Positions 1 to 11,600 of a stretch of DNA of 64,000 bases are shown piece after piece (position 1 is the stretch's first letter; each line of letters opens with the position of its first letter). Both the position numbers and the translations under genes were made by a program. The stretch comes from Fragilariopsis cylindrus CCMP1102. Taxonomy: Eukaryota; Bacillariophyta; Bacillariophyceae; Bacillariales; Bacillariaceae. The stretch lies in assembly GCA_900095095.1 (NCBI GenBank), contig FMBT01000297.1:558001-622000 (forward strand), in the 5' to 3' direction. A model generated the notes under the pieces. That model was not told the origin of the DNA, ran no database searches, and was given only the letters and a program-made list of their open reading frames with translations.

Positions 1-1672
1 CTATTCGAGTACCATCCTATCGAGGTGTATGGGTGGACCAGATAGGAAAGTTTTTTGTCAAAATAAAGGCAGATCGGGTGTGTGGAGAGGGCGGAGGAAC
101 CTTAAGTTCGAAAAGATTGATGTAGCCGCTAAGAAGTACGATGATTTATTAAAAAGAAGGTAAGGATAAAAGGTGAATTTAATTTTAAGTCAGACGGCAC
201 CCGAATTATTTACGAGGATGTGTCGACATCTTCTACTGCCAGTCTTGGAGGAGGTTCTGCCAGTGTAATTCCTGCGTTGTCCGTGATCAATATTAACGAC
301 TTGCCTAAGGATGTGAAACCACTTCTTCGTGACCCTCGTCAGACGTCTCGAACAGGAGGGAACTCAAAAAGACATGTATATGCATACAGAGGAGTCTGTC
401 GTCAGGCACGGAAGGGACTGGATCGATGGCAATCTCAAATATCATTCCTCGGCGTAAACCATTACTTGGGTACATTCGATTCCGAATGGGATGCTGCAGC
501 TATTTATGGTGAGAATACGAACCTCTTCTTGTTTAATTTCAATTGAGCCTTCATATTTCATAGTTACTTACTTTCTTGTGATTTAATTCTCTTTTGTTTA
601 TATCGTAGCTTGGGCGCATCTTATTCTTTATGGGGAAGAAGCGACGCGCCAAGCTCAAAAGGAGGGCGAAGAGGCCGCTGAAGCATACGAACAAGAAAAG
701 AAAGACATAGCCGCGGGAAAAATACCAGAACCTCCTCCAAAGCCTGAAAAGAAGAAAAAGAAACCACGAAAGAAGAAGGAGATGGAGAAGAAGGATGACG
801 AAAAAGCGACCGATCAAAAGGACCAAAAGAATAATAGTAATAAGGGGAAAGTAGTTAAAATAAAAGGAAAACCAGGGCGACCAAGAAAACGGCCCATTAC
901 CGAAGCTCCAGCAGTCAAACAACCTGCAACCAAAAAATTGAAACCAACTCCAGTCAAAGTAACAATTGCTCCCATTCTCGCGAAAAGTGTTGGCAAAGCT
1001 ACCATACTGGCACCAGTCCCGCAATTTGAAGCAATGCATGACGATGAGCTGACACGAGAAGCTGTTATCCGTATCATCGCTGCACGAGATGCAAACTATT
1101 GCATCACTGACGTACCACTTCCAGCACCTATTCATTTTGACTTCAGACCATGTGTTCCGCTACCGTCAAAAACAGATCAAATGGGTGGTGCTATGCTTCT
1201 TGGTATCAACCCGTTCTTGTTTGGTTGGTTTGTTAACAAGCTGTATTTTGGTTCAGATATCGAAAGAAGTAATGCGACTCCTGCTCTTACAGCTGAATTT
1301 GGGCAGGATGGTCTGAATCAACGTTTTCGGAGTCTCGTTCAAGGGAGAACTACAGTTATTGGATGTGCAAGTTCTCGAATGAAACGAGTGTACGCCTCTC
1401 TTGGAATGGGATCTCCGCCACTCGGAGGGCCAATCGGTACAATCGACTGCAACATTGGAGGGAATTCTAAATGCTGTAGCGAAACAGCTGCTTGTATCCG
1501 ATATGTACCAACAGACACTGGGGATTTTCAATTATCTGCTCTCTCTTCTGATTTGATAACAATAAACGGACAAAAGATCACTCCTGAAATGGGTACTTTC
1601 CCTTTGTTCAACGAAGATATTTGTACCATCGGGTCTCGGGTTTTTGTATTTTTATTGCCTAGCGATACATAA
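1..1672 (+). CDS. AP2-domain / AT-hook / FHA-like DNA-binding protein (5' end missing)
   Basis: Probable nuclear transcription regulator; the start lies before the window. One AP2 half-domain begins near base 18 (YRGVWVDQIGKFF) and its end (DVAAKKYDDLLK) follows near 122-155. A second AP2 domain (YAYRGVCRQARKGLDRW ... YLGTFDSEWDAAAIYAWAHL) spans an intron at 509-608 (GTGAGA...TCGTAG); the exons join in phase at G|CT, so the last exon is 609-1672. A basic Lys/Glu stretch and an AT-hook core (KPGRPRKRP, about 868-894) follow. The last 110 residues look like an FHA domain (ITINGQKI, then GTFPLFNEDICTIGSRVFVF), a phosphothreonine-binding fold. Oddity: the reading frame changes twice between about 90 and 165, each time as if one base were missing, so the first AP2 domain is not one open frame. 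Domain names are by eye; AP2 and AT-hook are firm, FHA is likely. Confidence 0.75.
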
Positions 1673-1809
1673 TGATTTATTCTTTTAAATCGATTCTAGC
1701 TAGAAGTATTAAATTGCAACTGGTATGTAAACTGATAAAAGGAAATTGTACTTTAGATAGAATATTCTACTATCATACTTGACTAATGTTTGTGATATTT
1801 TTCACTACA

Positions 1810-4800
1810 CTACTCGTCGTCGTCACTATCTTCGTCGCTATCTTCAGCTCGCTTTGAACCGTAGATTTGATCATATTCGATATATTGTTTCAAATCTTCT
1901 GGAGCGACAGAAGGTCTGGTGCCTTTTAAAGACTTTTTGAAGTGCTTCAAAGATATCGGAGGTACGTCGTTGACGCTAATTTCCAATGCTTTCGAGCCCA
2001 AACTTCTTATTGGACCCATGGCAGCATCCGTACAGAGGGATTTCAAATCAGCTCCGCTAAAACCTTTGGTTTCCCTAGCTAAAAGATCGATATCAGTGTC
2101 GACCAACTTGTGATTATTACTTTTGAGTAGTTTTATTAGTAGGGCCTTGCGGTCATCTTCTTCGGGTAATGGAATGTAGAGTCGTTTCGTGAAACGACGT
2201 CTAGCGGCATCGTCCATTTCTTGCGGACGGTTCGTTGCACCGATGATTAGAACACGACCTTGTCCCGTGGTTCCGGTTCCGTCTAATTGTACTAAGAATT
2301 CGGTCTTGATCCGTCGACTTGCTTCATTTTCACTTTCTTTACGTTGAGTTAGCAAAGAATCGATTTCGTCAATGAAAACTACTGCCGGTTGTCTATATCC
2401 TGCGACAGCAAACAAGGTCTTAACAAGCTTTTCTCCTTCTCCAATCCATTTACTAGTTAGTGAAGAACTTGAGATTGAAAAGAAGGTAGCTCCAGATTCG
2501 TGTGCGATAGCTTTTCCAATCAACGTCTTTCCGGTGCTGTGAACGAGAGAAAGAAAGAAAGAAAGAAAGAGAGAAAAATTGTGTTGTAAGAAACCCCAGT
2601 CGATCTTACTTTATTTCACTTTTACAATATATTTTATATACTAAATAGTACAGTACGTACCCAGGTGGACCATATAACAACAAACCGTTTGGGGCACTAC
2701 GTAATCCCGTAAACAAATCCGGTCGTTTCATCGGCCAACAAACTACTTCTAATATCGTTGCTTTTGCATCAGGCAATCCAGCAATATCATCAAAGGTTAT
2801 AGTATCACCCGTTACCATAATATCATTTTGGATCTTTTTGACCAATTCTTTGTCTAGATGTTGTAATTCTTCTGGTAATTCGTCCTCATCATCGACATCT
2901 TCATTCTTATTATCAACGTTGTTGCTATCTTTTTTGCTAGTAGTACCTGCTGCTCCCTTATTGTTACTGTTATTGCTGACTGTTTTTGAAGAAGATGTCC
3001 GGCTAGAACGATTCGTCATTTTGTTGATATTATTATTGTTACTGCTATTGTTATTTCCACCACCACCACTACCGCCTCCAGCTCTCCCAAGTCCCTTTTT
3101 AGGTGGCTGGAATTTTCGTTTCAATGAATCGGGTATGAACGGACCGCCACCACCACCACCACCACCAATACCAATGTCACCATTATTATCGGCACCACTT
3201 CTTTCTGATGCGTAGATATCGGCATCATTATCATTATGCTGATATTCGTAACCGTACGGATGTTGTCGCTGATTTTGTTGATGTTGTGAATTTTGTTGTT
3301 GTATGTTGGGAGCAGGGGGAGAAGAACGTCGATTACTACTGTCACTATTATTCGTATCATTACTATTGTTATTGTTATCATTATTCTTTCTCCGATTGTA
3401 CGGATCAAGATGTGGATAATTTTGTTCAGCTTGAGCAACTTCCCGAGCGGTTTGGAATGGATTATACTGGTTTCGATGTTCTGCCCAAGCGTCCTTGTTG
3501 TTATTTTGATTTTGATTTTGAAACGAAGGTTGTGGTGGTGTTGATAGCTGTGGCGGAGGTTGCTGATGGTTATTATTGGATGACGATGATCGCCGGTATG
3601 GATTAATATTAGTACTGATTGGGCGTTGTTGTTGTTGTTGTTGTTGATTATTATTATTGTGATGGTTGTTTCTGACGATTTGAATACTTCTATTATATTC
3701 GCTGTTTACGTTTACATTATGAGCGGCGACAGTGGTGGTACTGATAGCATCCGCTTTAGAAGGAAGATTCTGATGGTTGAATAATGATGATGACGATGAA
3801 GGTGGTTGTTGCTGATCGCCATTATTATTATTATTATTATTCGACGATGATGATGATGACGAAGAAGGCCTTGATACTTGTGTACCCTGAGATGCAGGTG
3901 TGTATTCGAATGAGTTTACTGCTACTGTTCCTGCTGTTGTCACTGATGATGATTGGATGTGGTCGTTATAATCTCCATTACGCTGATGACGATGATGATG
4001 CTGATGCTGATGCTGATGATTGTTGTCGTTGCTATTGTTGTTTGCTGGGCCTGTAGCTGTGAGATCAACAACGGCCTCAGAATTATTATTATTATTATCA
4101 TTATCATTACTATTGTTGTTGTTGTTACTATACGAATTCGTCTTTCTTCTTCTTCTTCTTTTTGTCTTTATTATACGGATTCTTTGTTGTAGTAGCAACG
4201 TTATTAGTATTATCATTATCATTATCGTTGTTGTGATTCCCTATACAATTGTCATTTTGCGACGATGATGTTATTTTTCGTTCTACCAGTGGATCATTTG
4301 TACCTTTATTGCTGCAACTACTACTGCTGTATTGTTTTTGTTTTTGTTCTTTCTATTGGGTGACGGTGGTTCCATTGCAGATTTCTTATTAGCAGTGGCG
4401 ACTGCGACCACTGTGTTTTTATTTTCTTCTTCTTCTTCTACTTCGTTATTGAGGTTGTTATCATCTACTTGCATTCGGTCGCCGTCGTCGGAGTCGTCAG
4501 TCATTGTCGCTACTACTACTATCGCTTTCGTATTCTTCTTCGTCATTATTTCATTATTTGTCATACGATTGCATTCGGGATAATCATCAAAAAATGCATC
4601 CAATTCGATACTGGTACACAACACATCATTATTGTCATGTCTTCTTTTTTTGGAGTAGTACTTGTACGGAATTATTGACTGTTTATTTGCATTTGAATTC
4701 TTATGTTGTTATTGTTGGAAGAATAATCTTCAACATTAAATCGTGAAAATTAACATCTTTATCAATTTGTTGCTGTACATGAAGAATTAAATTTTCAATA

Positions 4801-4925
4801 TCCATAACTTTCTCATCAGCACTACTATTCATACAAGTACTATTTGTCGCTGCCGCTGTTGCTGCTGCTGTTGTCGCTGCACATTGTAAATTCGCTATCC
4901 GTGCTGTACGTAAGATCATCATCAT
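1810..4925 (-). CDS. FIGNL1: Fidgetin-like-1 type AAA ATPase (microtubule severing / recombination)
   Basis: Meiotic-clade AAA ATPase close to FIGNL1; family members sever microtubules and remodel RAD51 filaments. The C-terminal exon 1810-2536 carries SGATFFSISSSSLTSKWIGE, Walker B VVFIDEIDSLL, GATNRPQEMDDAARRRF and a Vps4-type C-terminus. An intron at 2537-2660 (donor GTACGT) splits Walker A as GPPG|TGKT, joining exactly to exon 2661-4222 and beyond. Before the ATPase domain sits VTGDTITFDDIAGLPDAKAT, as in FIGNL1, preceded by about 400 residues of Asn/Gln/Ser/Gly low complexity. The N-terminus is unresolved: open pieces at 4283-4624 and 4701-4925 (the latter has LRTARIANLQ, reminiscent of the FIGNL1 N-terminal helix) must be linked by introns or frame changes; a 63-base GT-AG stretch at 4241-4303 would keep frame. 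Further open pieces at 4975-5251 may belong to it. Core confidence is high, 5' limit low. Confidence 0.85.
2545..2573. repeat. GAAA microsatellite inside the FIGNL1-like intron
   Basis: About six GAAA units flanked by GAGA, lying entirely in the intron 2537-2660 just inside the acceptor (the complementary strand gives a TTTC pyrimidine tract). Confidence 0.8.
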
Positions 4926-5251
4926 TGATTGTAGATTATTATATTATTATTATTTTCATCGTCGGCGTTTTTCATTATTTTGTCATTTTCATTTTTGTAC
5001 CGTCTTTGTCTTTTTCTTCTTCTTCTTCACCGCTGCTGGGCTTGCTGTTATTTCTTTGTTTTACCATTTTTTCTTGTTGCTGCTGCTCCTCTAGTAGATT
5101 TTGATACCATACAATCCATGTTTCATTTTGTGACGCAAAATAATCATCGTCAATACGGCCAGCACCATTATTATCATTGTTGCCGATAGTACGTACTTCT
5201 TGCTGCACCCGCCGTTTTGTTAGCCGCAGCTGCCGCGGAAGAAGATTTCAT

Positions 5252-5982
5252 AGTGGAAGAAGAAGACAGTGTAGGGTGCGTGATAATGATCTAAGCTAAG
5301 AGCGTTGGAAAGAAAAATGTCCAAAGGCTCTATTCTGGATACTTCAAAGTACAGTAGGGATGGACCTTCTCAACAAGTTTGATCAATCAAAGAATTTAAA
5401 TGAAAGAATGACAACAACAACAAAATTAATCCATGTCGCGGTGCAATGCTTTTAGCATTTTGTCAGCAATTGGCGCGAATAACTAAAACAATTAATCGAA
5501 CGAGTCAAATCAGGAAAATGGAGAGGCATCATGGCAACACAGAAGACACTACATCTGTACTGTGGTATGATGAAAATAAGAATGAAGTCGAGAAGATCCT
5601 TGAAACACAGATTTTGAGGAAGATTTTCCTGTTAAAGAACTATTACAGTTCCATTTCTTCACCCTAAAAGTCCGTATTGCCATACCAGAATTTTTGAGAA
5701 AAGTGTTATTGAACGGATTCACTCATCAATTTCTACTACTACACTACTACTCTGAAAGGTGCTAATGTCAAATTAGCATTTCAATTGTTCCGAAGTACAC
5801 TACTATCCAAAACTCCTTTATTATATTCATTTGAGTAAATTATTTGTCTGTTTCATGATTTCAGATTGGAATTGAGATTGTTCTCTCCTCTGTACTAGCT
5901 AGTAGTACTAGTAGGCTCTGGTGTCTCATCCCATAGTACTGCTAACAAACTATTTCGAACAACTGCTACTAGCTACCATTTT
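5252..5982. other. Intergenic region
   Basis: Only a 73-codon open frame (5446-5667 +), rich in Lys/Asn/Ile and with no recognisable motif. No feature I can support. Confidence 0.5.
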
Positions 5983-7013
5983 TTACAGTTCTGCCACACT
6001 GCTACGATACAAAATTGCCGGCAACAAACACTCATACATGCTACTCGTTTGTTGTGTTGTTTTGTTACCAGTTTCCATCGACGGCCGGACCTCGGTCTCG
6101 AAACTCCATGCCGTCTTACATTGGTTCGCAACCGACCAGTAGGTAGCGGCAATGGCGTCGGGGTCTAGCTTGGTGGGATCGGTGAGACCGCACCCGGAAT
6201 CGCCAATCAGCCCGTCGATGATAAACAATCCGACGTGAACGCCCTTGGGGCCCAGATCGCGCGCCAACGCCTGGCTCAAAAGTCGCTGGGCACCCTTTTG
6301 GGGGGCAAATCCCACTGTGATGGGCTTGCCCCGGAGGGAGGCGGTCGCCCCGTCACCAAAATGGAGCTCGGGGTCGATGTCGGCGGTGCGTCTTTAGCCC
6401 GCTCGATCATGCCCGGTGCGACGTTTTGCGTCGCACGGAGGAGGCCGTAGACGTTAGTCTTCATGGCCGCGTCGAAATCCTCGAGTTCGATCTTGTCCCA
6501 GGTCTTATGTTGAATATGTTGTGTTTGTGTTTTATGTATTTGGCGATGAATAAATGGAAATAAACATTGTGAGTAAGTGATAGTATGGCACGAGACGAGA
6601 CAGACGCTCTTGAATCCTTGTACTCCACAACAACGATCTGTCCTTTTCTATATTACACGCAGCGCAAACAAACAACGAGCAAGAACGAAATTGGGAACAC
6701 ACAAACAAATACAACAAAAGCCACCAAAAAAAACGCACCTTCCAGACCCCGTTTCCGGCGTTCCAGACCAAGACATCGATCGGGCCGAGGTCAGCATTGA
6801 TCGACGCAATCGTTTCGTCGATATCTTCCGGCACGGTGACGTCGCAGGCATAGCCCTTGCTGTTGGGAATGTCTTTGGAGGCGGCGACCAGCTTTTCCAA
6901 CTTGCGCGACATGATGGCAACCTTGTATCCCTCGGAGGACCATTTGCGGCGACGGATAACCCAACTTTTGGGCCAAAGCCAAAGACGGCACAAACTTTGG
7001 AAGGAGACGCCAT
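5983..7013 (-). CDS. Short-chain dehydrogenase/reductase, two frame breaks
   Basis: NAD(P)-dependent oxidoreductase of the SDR superfamily, substrate unknown. Start ATG at 7013 (MASPSK). The nucleotide-binding loop reads VFGFGPKVG (GxGxxxG), followed by YKVAIMSRKLEKLV, DVTVPEDI, the VWNAGNG motif, WDKIELEDFDAAMKTNVYG and GFAPQKGAQRLLSQALA. The active-site Tyr of YxxxK is Phe here (FAPQK), which I recall as normal for this SDR subgroup. One intron, 6504-6738 (GTGCGT...AG), joins AAG|ACC in phase. Two breaks remain: near 6948 a C run and at 6348-6351 a G run on the coding strand are each one base short; adding one base would restore VAR-KW and VTGATASLRG. The gene is visibly GC-richer than its surroundings up to about 6060, where the tail becomes AT-rich. 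Either assembly errors in GC runs or a young pseudogene. Confidence 0.8.
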
Positions 7014-7625
7014 TGCTGTCGTTCGCTAGTGGTGGAGGAGGTGTAGTAGTAGTACGAGTAATAGTAGTGTACAACTATTGTGTTGTGTTTGCTTTTTGTG
7101 AGGATGAACGACATCGTAGATCGTGGAGTATTCTTTCTTTGTGTTCGATGAGATCCACTCGGCGAAATGTCGGAGAAAATAATATTATACAGCAACTATT
7201 ACTGCGTACTAGTAGGACTAGCTACGTACTACTCCCCTGCATTATTTTTTGTGCTCGTTTGAAAATGTGGTATCTTTTTAGATTTTAGGAGTCTTAACTT
7301 TGGTGTCAATGTGAACACTGAGTCCCGAGCAGGGGTTGATCCAGTAGTAAAGTTAGTGAATAAGTTAGTCTCTATTTGGGGCTTCACACGATTGACTTAT
7401 TAACTGCTACTCAGTATCCGTTGTGTACATTTTTGGCAAAAAGAAAAGAACAACGAAACAATCAATAGAAAGAACATTGAAACATTACACACATCATACA
7501 CATCAGTTCTTATATTGTAAGCAACATCAACAGCAACGAAAACAACAAAACAACTACAGCAGTTAGTAGTAACAACACAACCACGAAATCAGTGTCAACG
7601 ATACGGTAGTAATAACAACACAAAT
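7014..7625. other. Divergent intergenic region
   Basis: Separates the dehydrogenase start from the secreted-protein start. Bases 7430-7625 are rich in AAC/ACA triplets and poor in T, as often seen in 5' leaders here. No motif assigned. Confidence 0.4.
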
Positions 7626-8412
7626 ATGGTGACTTACAGATCCATTTCTTTTCTATTTTTAATTGTATTCGTTTGTTCTTCCGCCATCGATGTCGAAGGA
7701 AGACTCTACGATGGCCAAAGCAATGGCAATATCAAGAATGATGGTAGTAATGCCGATCAAAATAATATTACCGCATCTTCGAGATTGAGTACATTCATTC
7801 AATCTGCATCATCATCATCAGGTGGATCATCGATGTGTGATCATATCCGTCCGATGAATTACCATCAGAATGTGATTGTAGAGAAGGATCGGAACGATAT
7901 TCATTAATTATTGAATGCTTAAAACCATTTAATTCAACATACTTTAATGATACAATTGGTATGAAAATTGATATCGATCCATGTAATAAGGATGGTTCGA
8001 AGGTATCAATTGATGTGACGGAAAAGGATCATAATATTGATTATCCAATTACTGGTATCCGTGCCGGTGAATCAAAAAATATTCCTATTCCAGGACTCTC
8101 GATGATTGTTCCAACGATTGGTCATGTTGGAATTGATGCGCTGTATTAATTTCCGGCAATCCAGACCAGTTAACATTAAAAATTGGTTTAAATGCCTGTG
8201 CACAATTAACAACACATCAATTATGTGCATCATCTATTCCTGGTATTTCTAATATTTTACCCTGGTATGTATTAAGCGGTACATATTCATTTGGTGATAT
8301 TTGTGGAAGTAAAAGCAAAAGTAATAATAATAATAATGAGAATAGTGAAGATATTGATGCTGGTGGTAGTAAAACGAATCCATTCAAGCTTCAAGCTGGT
8401 GTTGTCGAATAA
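7626..8412 (+). CDS. Secreted protein of unknown function, two frame breaks
   Basis: I do not recognise the family. The N-terminus is a clear signal peptide (MVTYRSISFLFLIVFVCSSA, cleavage near residue 20-26), followed by a Ser/Asn-rich linker and a cysteine-containing domain. Segments that look constrained are SECDCREGSERYSLIIECL, DPCNKDGSKVSIDV, GIDA, VLISGNPDQLTLKIGLNAC and LSGTYSFGDICGS; cysteine spacing suggests disulfides in an extracellular or endomembrane domain. The three stretches lie in successive frames. The first break falls at a CC pair (7851-7852), where a third C would give RPDELPSEC; the second is near 8138-8142. The final stop is the TAA at 8410-8412. Most simply one gene of about 260 codons with two missing bases. 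Confidence 0.55.
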
Positions 8413-8611
8413 GAATATGAAACAAACAGAGTAAATCTACTAGAAATAATCATTACTTCAAAAGAAACAGTAAAATTGAAACACAGTAAGTAAACTAAAT
8501 CATGTACTAATATAGTAACTATAGTTATGAAAAATAAGCAAAAATTATTACCTAAAGTCTTCATAGTAAGCTAAGCTACAGTTTTGCAGTAGTTATAGTC
8601 CCTAAAAGTCC

Positions 8612-11600
8612 TTAATCAAATACATCCACTTCACCCCCGCCACTACCAAACGTATCTTCAACTTCATCAGCACGAGAACTAGTGTCCTTTGCAGCCTGTA
8701 ATCGTTGTTCACCAATCTTACGTTGTTCCGTTAGACGTTTCTTTTGTTTTGCGGCCCATTCATCAGCATCACGACTTTTTTCTGCTATCCGATCAGGTGG
8801 TAAAAATTCTTGTACGTCATGTTGCAGTTGTAATACTTTGTTGGTCATTTCACCTAATTCAACTAATCCATCAAAGTTACCATTTACACCATCCCCTAAT
8901 GAACCAACAATACTATCAATGACTTGTACGAATGGACGACGTCCAATGTTGGCATATCATCGATCAATTTTTCTAATAGTAGTCGACGTTGCCGGGGTGT
9001 TTCCATACGTAATACATACGTGATATGATCAATATATCGATTAATACCCTTGGCAATTTCTGCGTACACACCTTGTTGTACAATCTTCAACACAAACAAC
9101 CATTGATTGTAATCAGGATCATCTAATACGCTCGCACGTGCCAATTTAGATTCCTCTTCAGCAACTGCGTACTTCAGATATGCAACGAAGGCATCATCAA
9201 GCAAAGGACGCATATCCCGTACCGCATCAGACAATGCCATCGCAGTTTCCTCTTCGGTAGTATGAGATGGATCCATTGCAACCTTACATATAGACCGAAC
9301 GATCTCTAATTGATGGGCTTCCAATTCGGCACCCAATGCTCGTACCTCCTTTAGCAGACTTTGAGCATACACAACTAACTGACCAAGTATATCTCGTTCT
9401 TTTTCGTGGGGTTCTCTCAAACTTTCATCGTCCGTCGGAGTGCATCCAGGTCACGATCTGCCATCGCTGTTAACCGGTCACGGATCAATGCAACAAGGCG
9501 GTCCGATAATAACAACTCCTTATAGTTGGAGGCAATCTCAAGATAACGTTCTTCTGGTTGATCCCATAGTTCGTCCAATAAAAGTTGTAAACGGGACCGT
9601 TCTGCCATCATATCACAGGATCGTCAATGATCCCAGCTCTTGATGCTTCTTCTACCATGGTTTGAAGATTTTCAACTTGCTTTGTGGATAGTTCTTTCTC
9701 TCCAGAAAAATACTGAACTTTCTTATTTCCCGAACTGTCTTTCGTTTCTACTAATTTCAAATTCATTAAGACACCTGTTGCAAACTTAGCTTGCTTGATA
9801 GCTTCACTTAACTCCTTTGGCAATTTAACGTCCGCTGTTCCCGGTATCGCACCAGGATAATTTACTGCATCTTGGTCTACATTGGGATTATAAACTTCCG
9901 GACCCGACATAACATCAAATATAGGATTCTGTTGCGGTCCGTCCAATTGTGATGCCGGTGAACTGTTGATTCGTACTTCCAATTCGACAAGTTCATCGTC
10001 CAATACTCTTGCATACTTTGATACTGTTTTTTCCTCTGCAATTAACCGGTCGACGTCTTTTTCGGTTGTTCCCGTTGCCTTTATGGAACTACCAGCATCG
10101 TTCATACCGGTACTTTGGTTTATCTTCCCATCAGCAATTTTTTGTCCTGCAGCGAACATTTGTCGTAATTCTTCTTCAGGAGTAAGTTCACGACTATCAG
10201 TGTCTTCATATGGATTCACAATGTTTGGTCGAATGGATTCTTTTTTCTCTACTTCTTTAAAGCCTACTTGCTGCTGTTTTCGTTCTTGGATTTGCTGGTG
10301 TCGATCTTTCATCAATTCTTTGGCCTTTTCGAAAGCCCCACTAACGAAGCCACTACCTGGTTTTTCTTCCTTTTTCTTATCTTCATCGAACTGTAATATA
10401 TCTTTCAACATCTCTTCGGGTGTCATATCAAGTCCCTGATCTGCGATATCATCCATGGCAGTTTTCGCTGCCTTCATAACTTCCATCTCAATTTCATTTT
10501 CGGATGGTTTTTTCGACGTGGTGGATTCATCAAAGTCTTCACTCATCGTACTGATATCAATTTTCTTTCTTGCCTGTTCAATGAGGGGATCAGCATCAGC
10601 ATCTGGTTCCGATCCATCGACTACTTTTACGTTCAAATTTCGTTTTCCTTGTATGGATTCGTTCAAGATAGCATTTTGTTGTTCAGACGATTTCGATGGT
10701 TTCAGTTCATCTGGTTTTGATATTGATTCCTTCGCGGGCTTTTTCTCCGTTTTTACTGACGATGCCGTTGCTGCTATTGACGGTGGTGGCGAGATCATTG
10801 ACTTCTGTTCATTCTTTGTTGCCGTCGTGACCCTTCGTTTTGCTGCTACCTTCGAACTAATTTTAGGTGGTTTGGATATCGTAGCACTAAATAATCTTTG
10901 ATCTTTAAAGTGATCTTTAGGTTTCCATCCTTCTGGTATTTCCTTTGGTTGCCCTTTGGTAGTTTTTGGTTCGGTTCCTCTCGTGCTACTCTCATCATCC
11001 TTGGATATTCCACGAATATTATTACCCTTTGTTTTGCTAGTTCTTCCTCTTGTACTATTATTATTTTCCGCGATTTCGGCGATTCTGGATTTCGCAGAGT
11101 CTAATATCTTACGACGAGCTGCTGTTACTACAGAGTCTTCATTTGGTCCACCAACAGTCAAATTTTTCCTCTTCTTTTCCCTGAGTTCTGCTGCTCTTCG
11201 TGCTGCTGCCACAGCAAAATCAACACCACTATTATTTTCTATACTGTTCTTGATTACCGAAGATACCGATGGTTTCGACGACGTCGATTGTTTACTATTG
11301 ATTACTACGTCTGCAGGTTTTTGCATAGTGGCAATTGCTCGAGCCTTCGCTTCAGCGATTTCGATTTTGCTCTTCCGTTGTATCTTTGGTGGTGTATCAT
11401 CATCGGTATTATTGTTATCAATGTCCAATTTGTTGACCTTCTTCTTCTTCTTCTTCTTTTCGTTATTTTTGCTTTCTTCTTCGCCAGTATCATCTATAGT
11501 TGCATATGCATCAAGGACGACATCTTCTGGATCAGATCTTTGTCTTTTTTGTTCAGGATAATCGTCTACTAGCTCGGCATCTATAGCTTCCTCTGCCGTT

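Noticed and set aside
551-1135. Minus-strand open frame of 194 codons opposite the AP2/FHA gene
   Set aside because: Shadow of the plus-strand coding exon and intron; the plus frame has recognisable domains and splice sites, this one is Phe/Leu/Trp noise.
2838-4268. Several plus-strand Leu/Ile-rich frames
   Set aside because: Antisense readings of Asn/Asp/Gln tracts in the FIGNL1-like gene; hydrophobicity comes from complementing AAY and GAY codons.
9608-9611. Four-base ATGA overlap taken as an operon-like gene junction
   Set aside because: The downstream frame continues the same protein style and the step equals one missing C in a CC pair; a bacterial-type overlap is not expected in a nuclear genome.
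10455-11561. Plus-strand Ser/Leu-rich frames of 148 and 201 codons
   Set aside because: Antisense to the large plastid-targeted protein, which carries the signal peptide and helical motifs.
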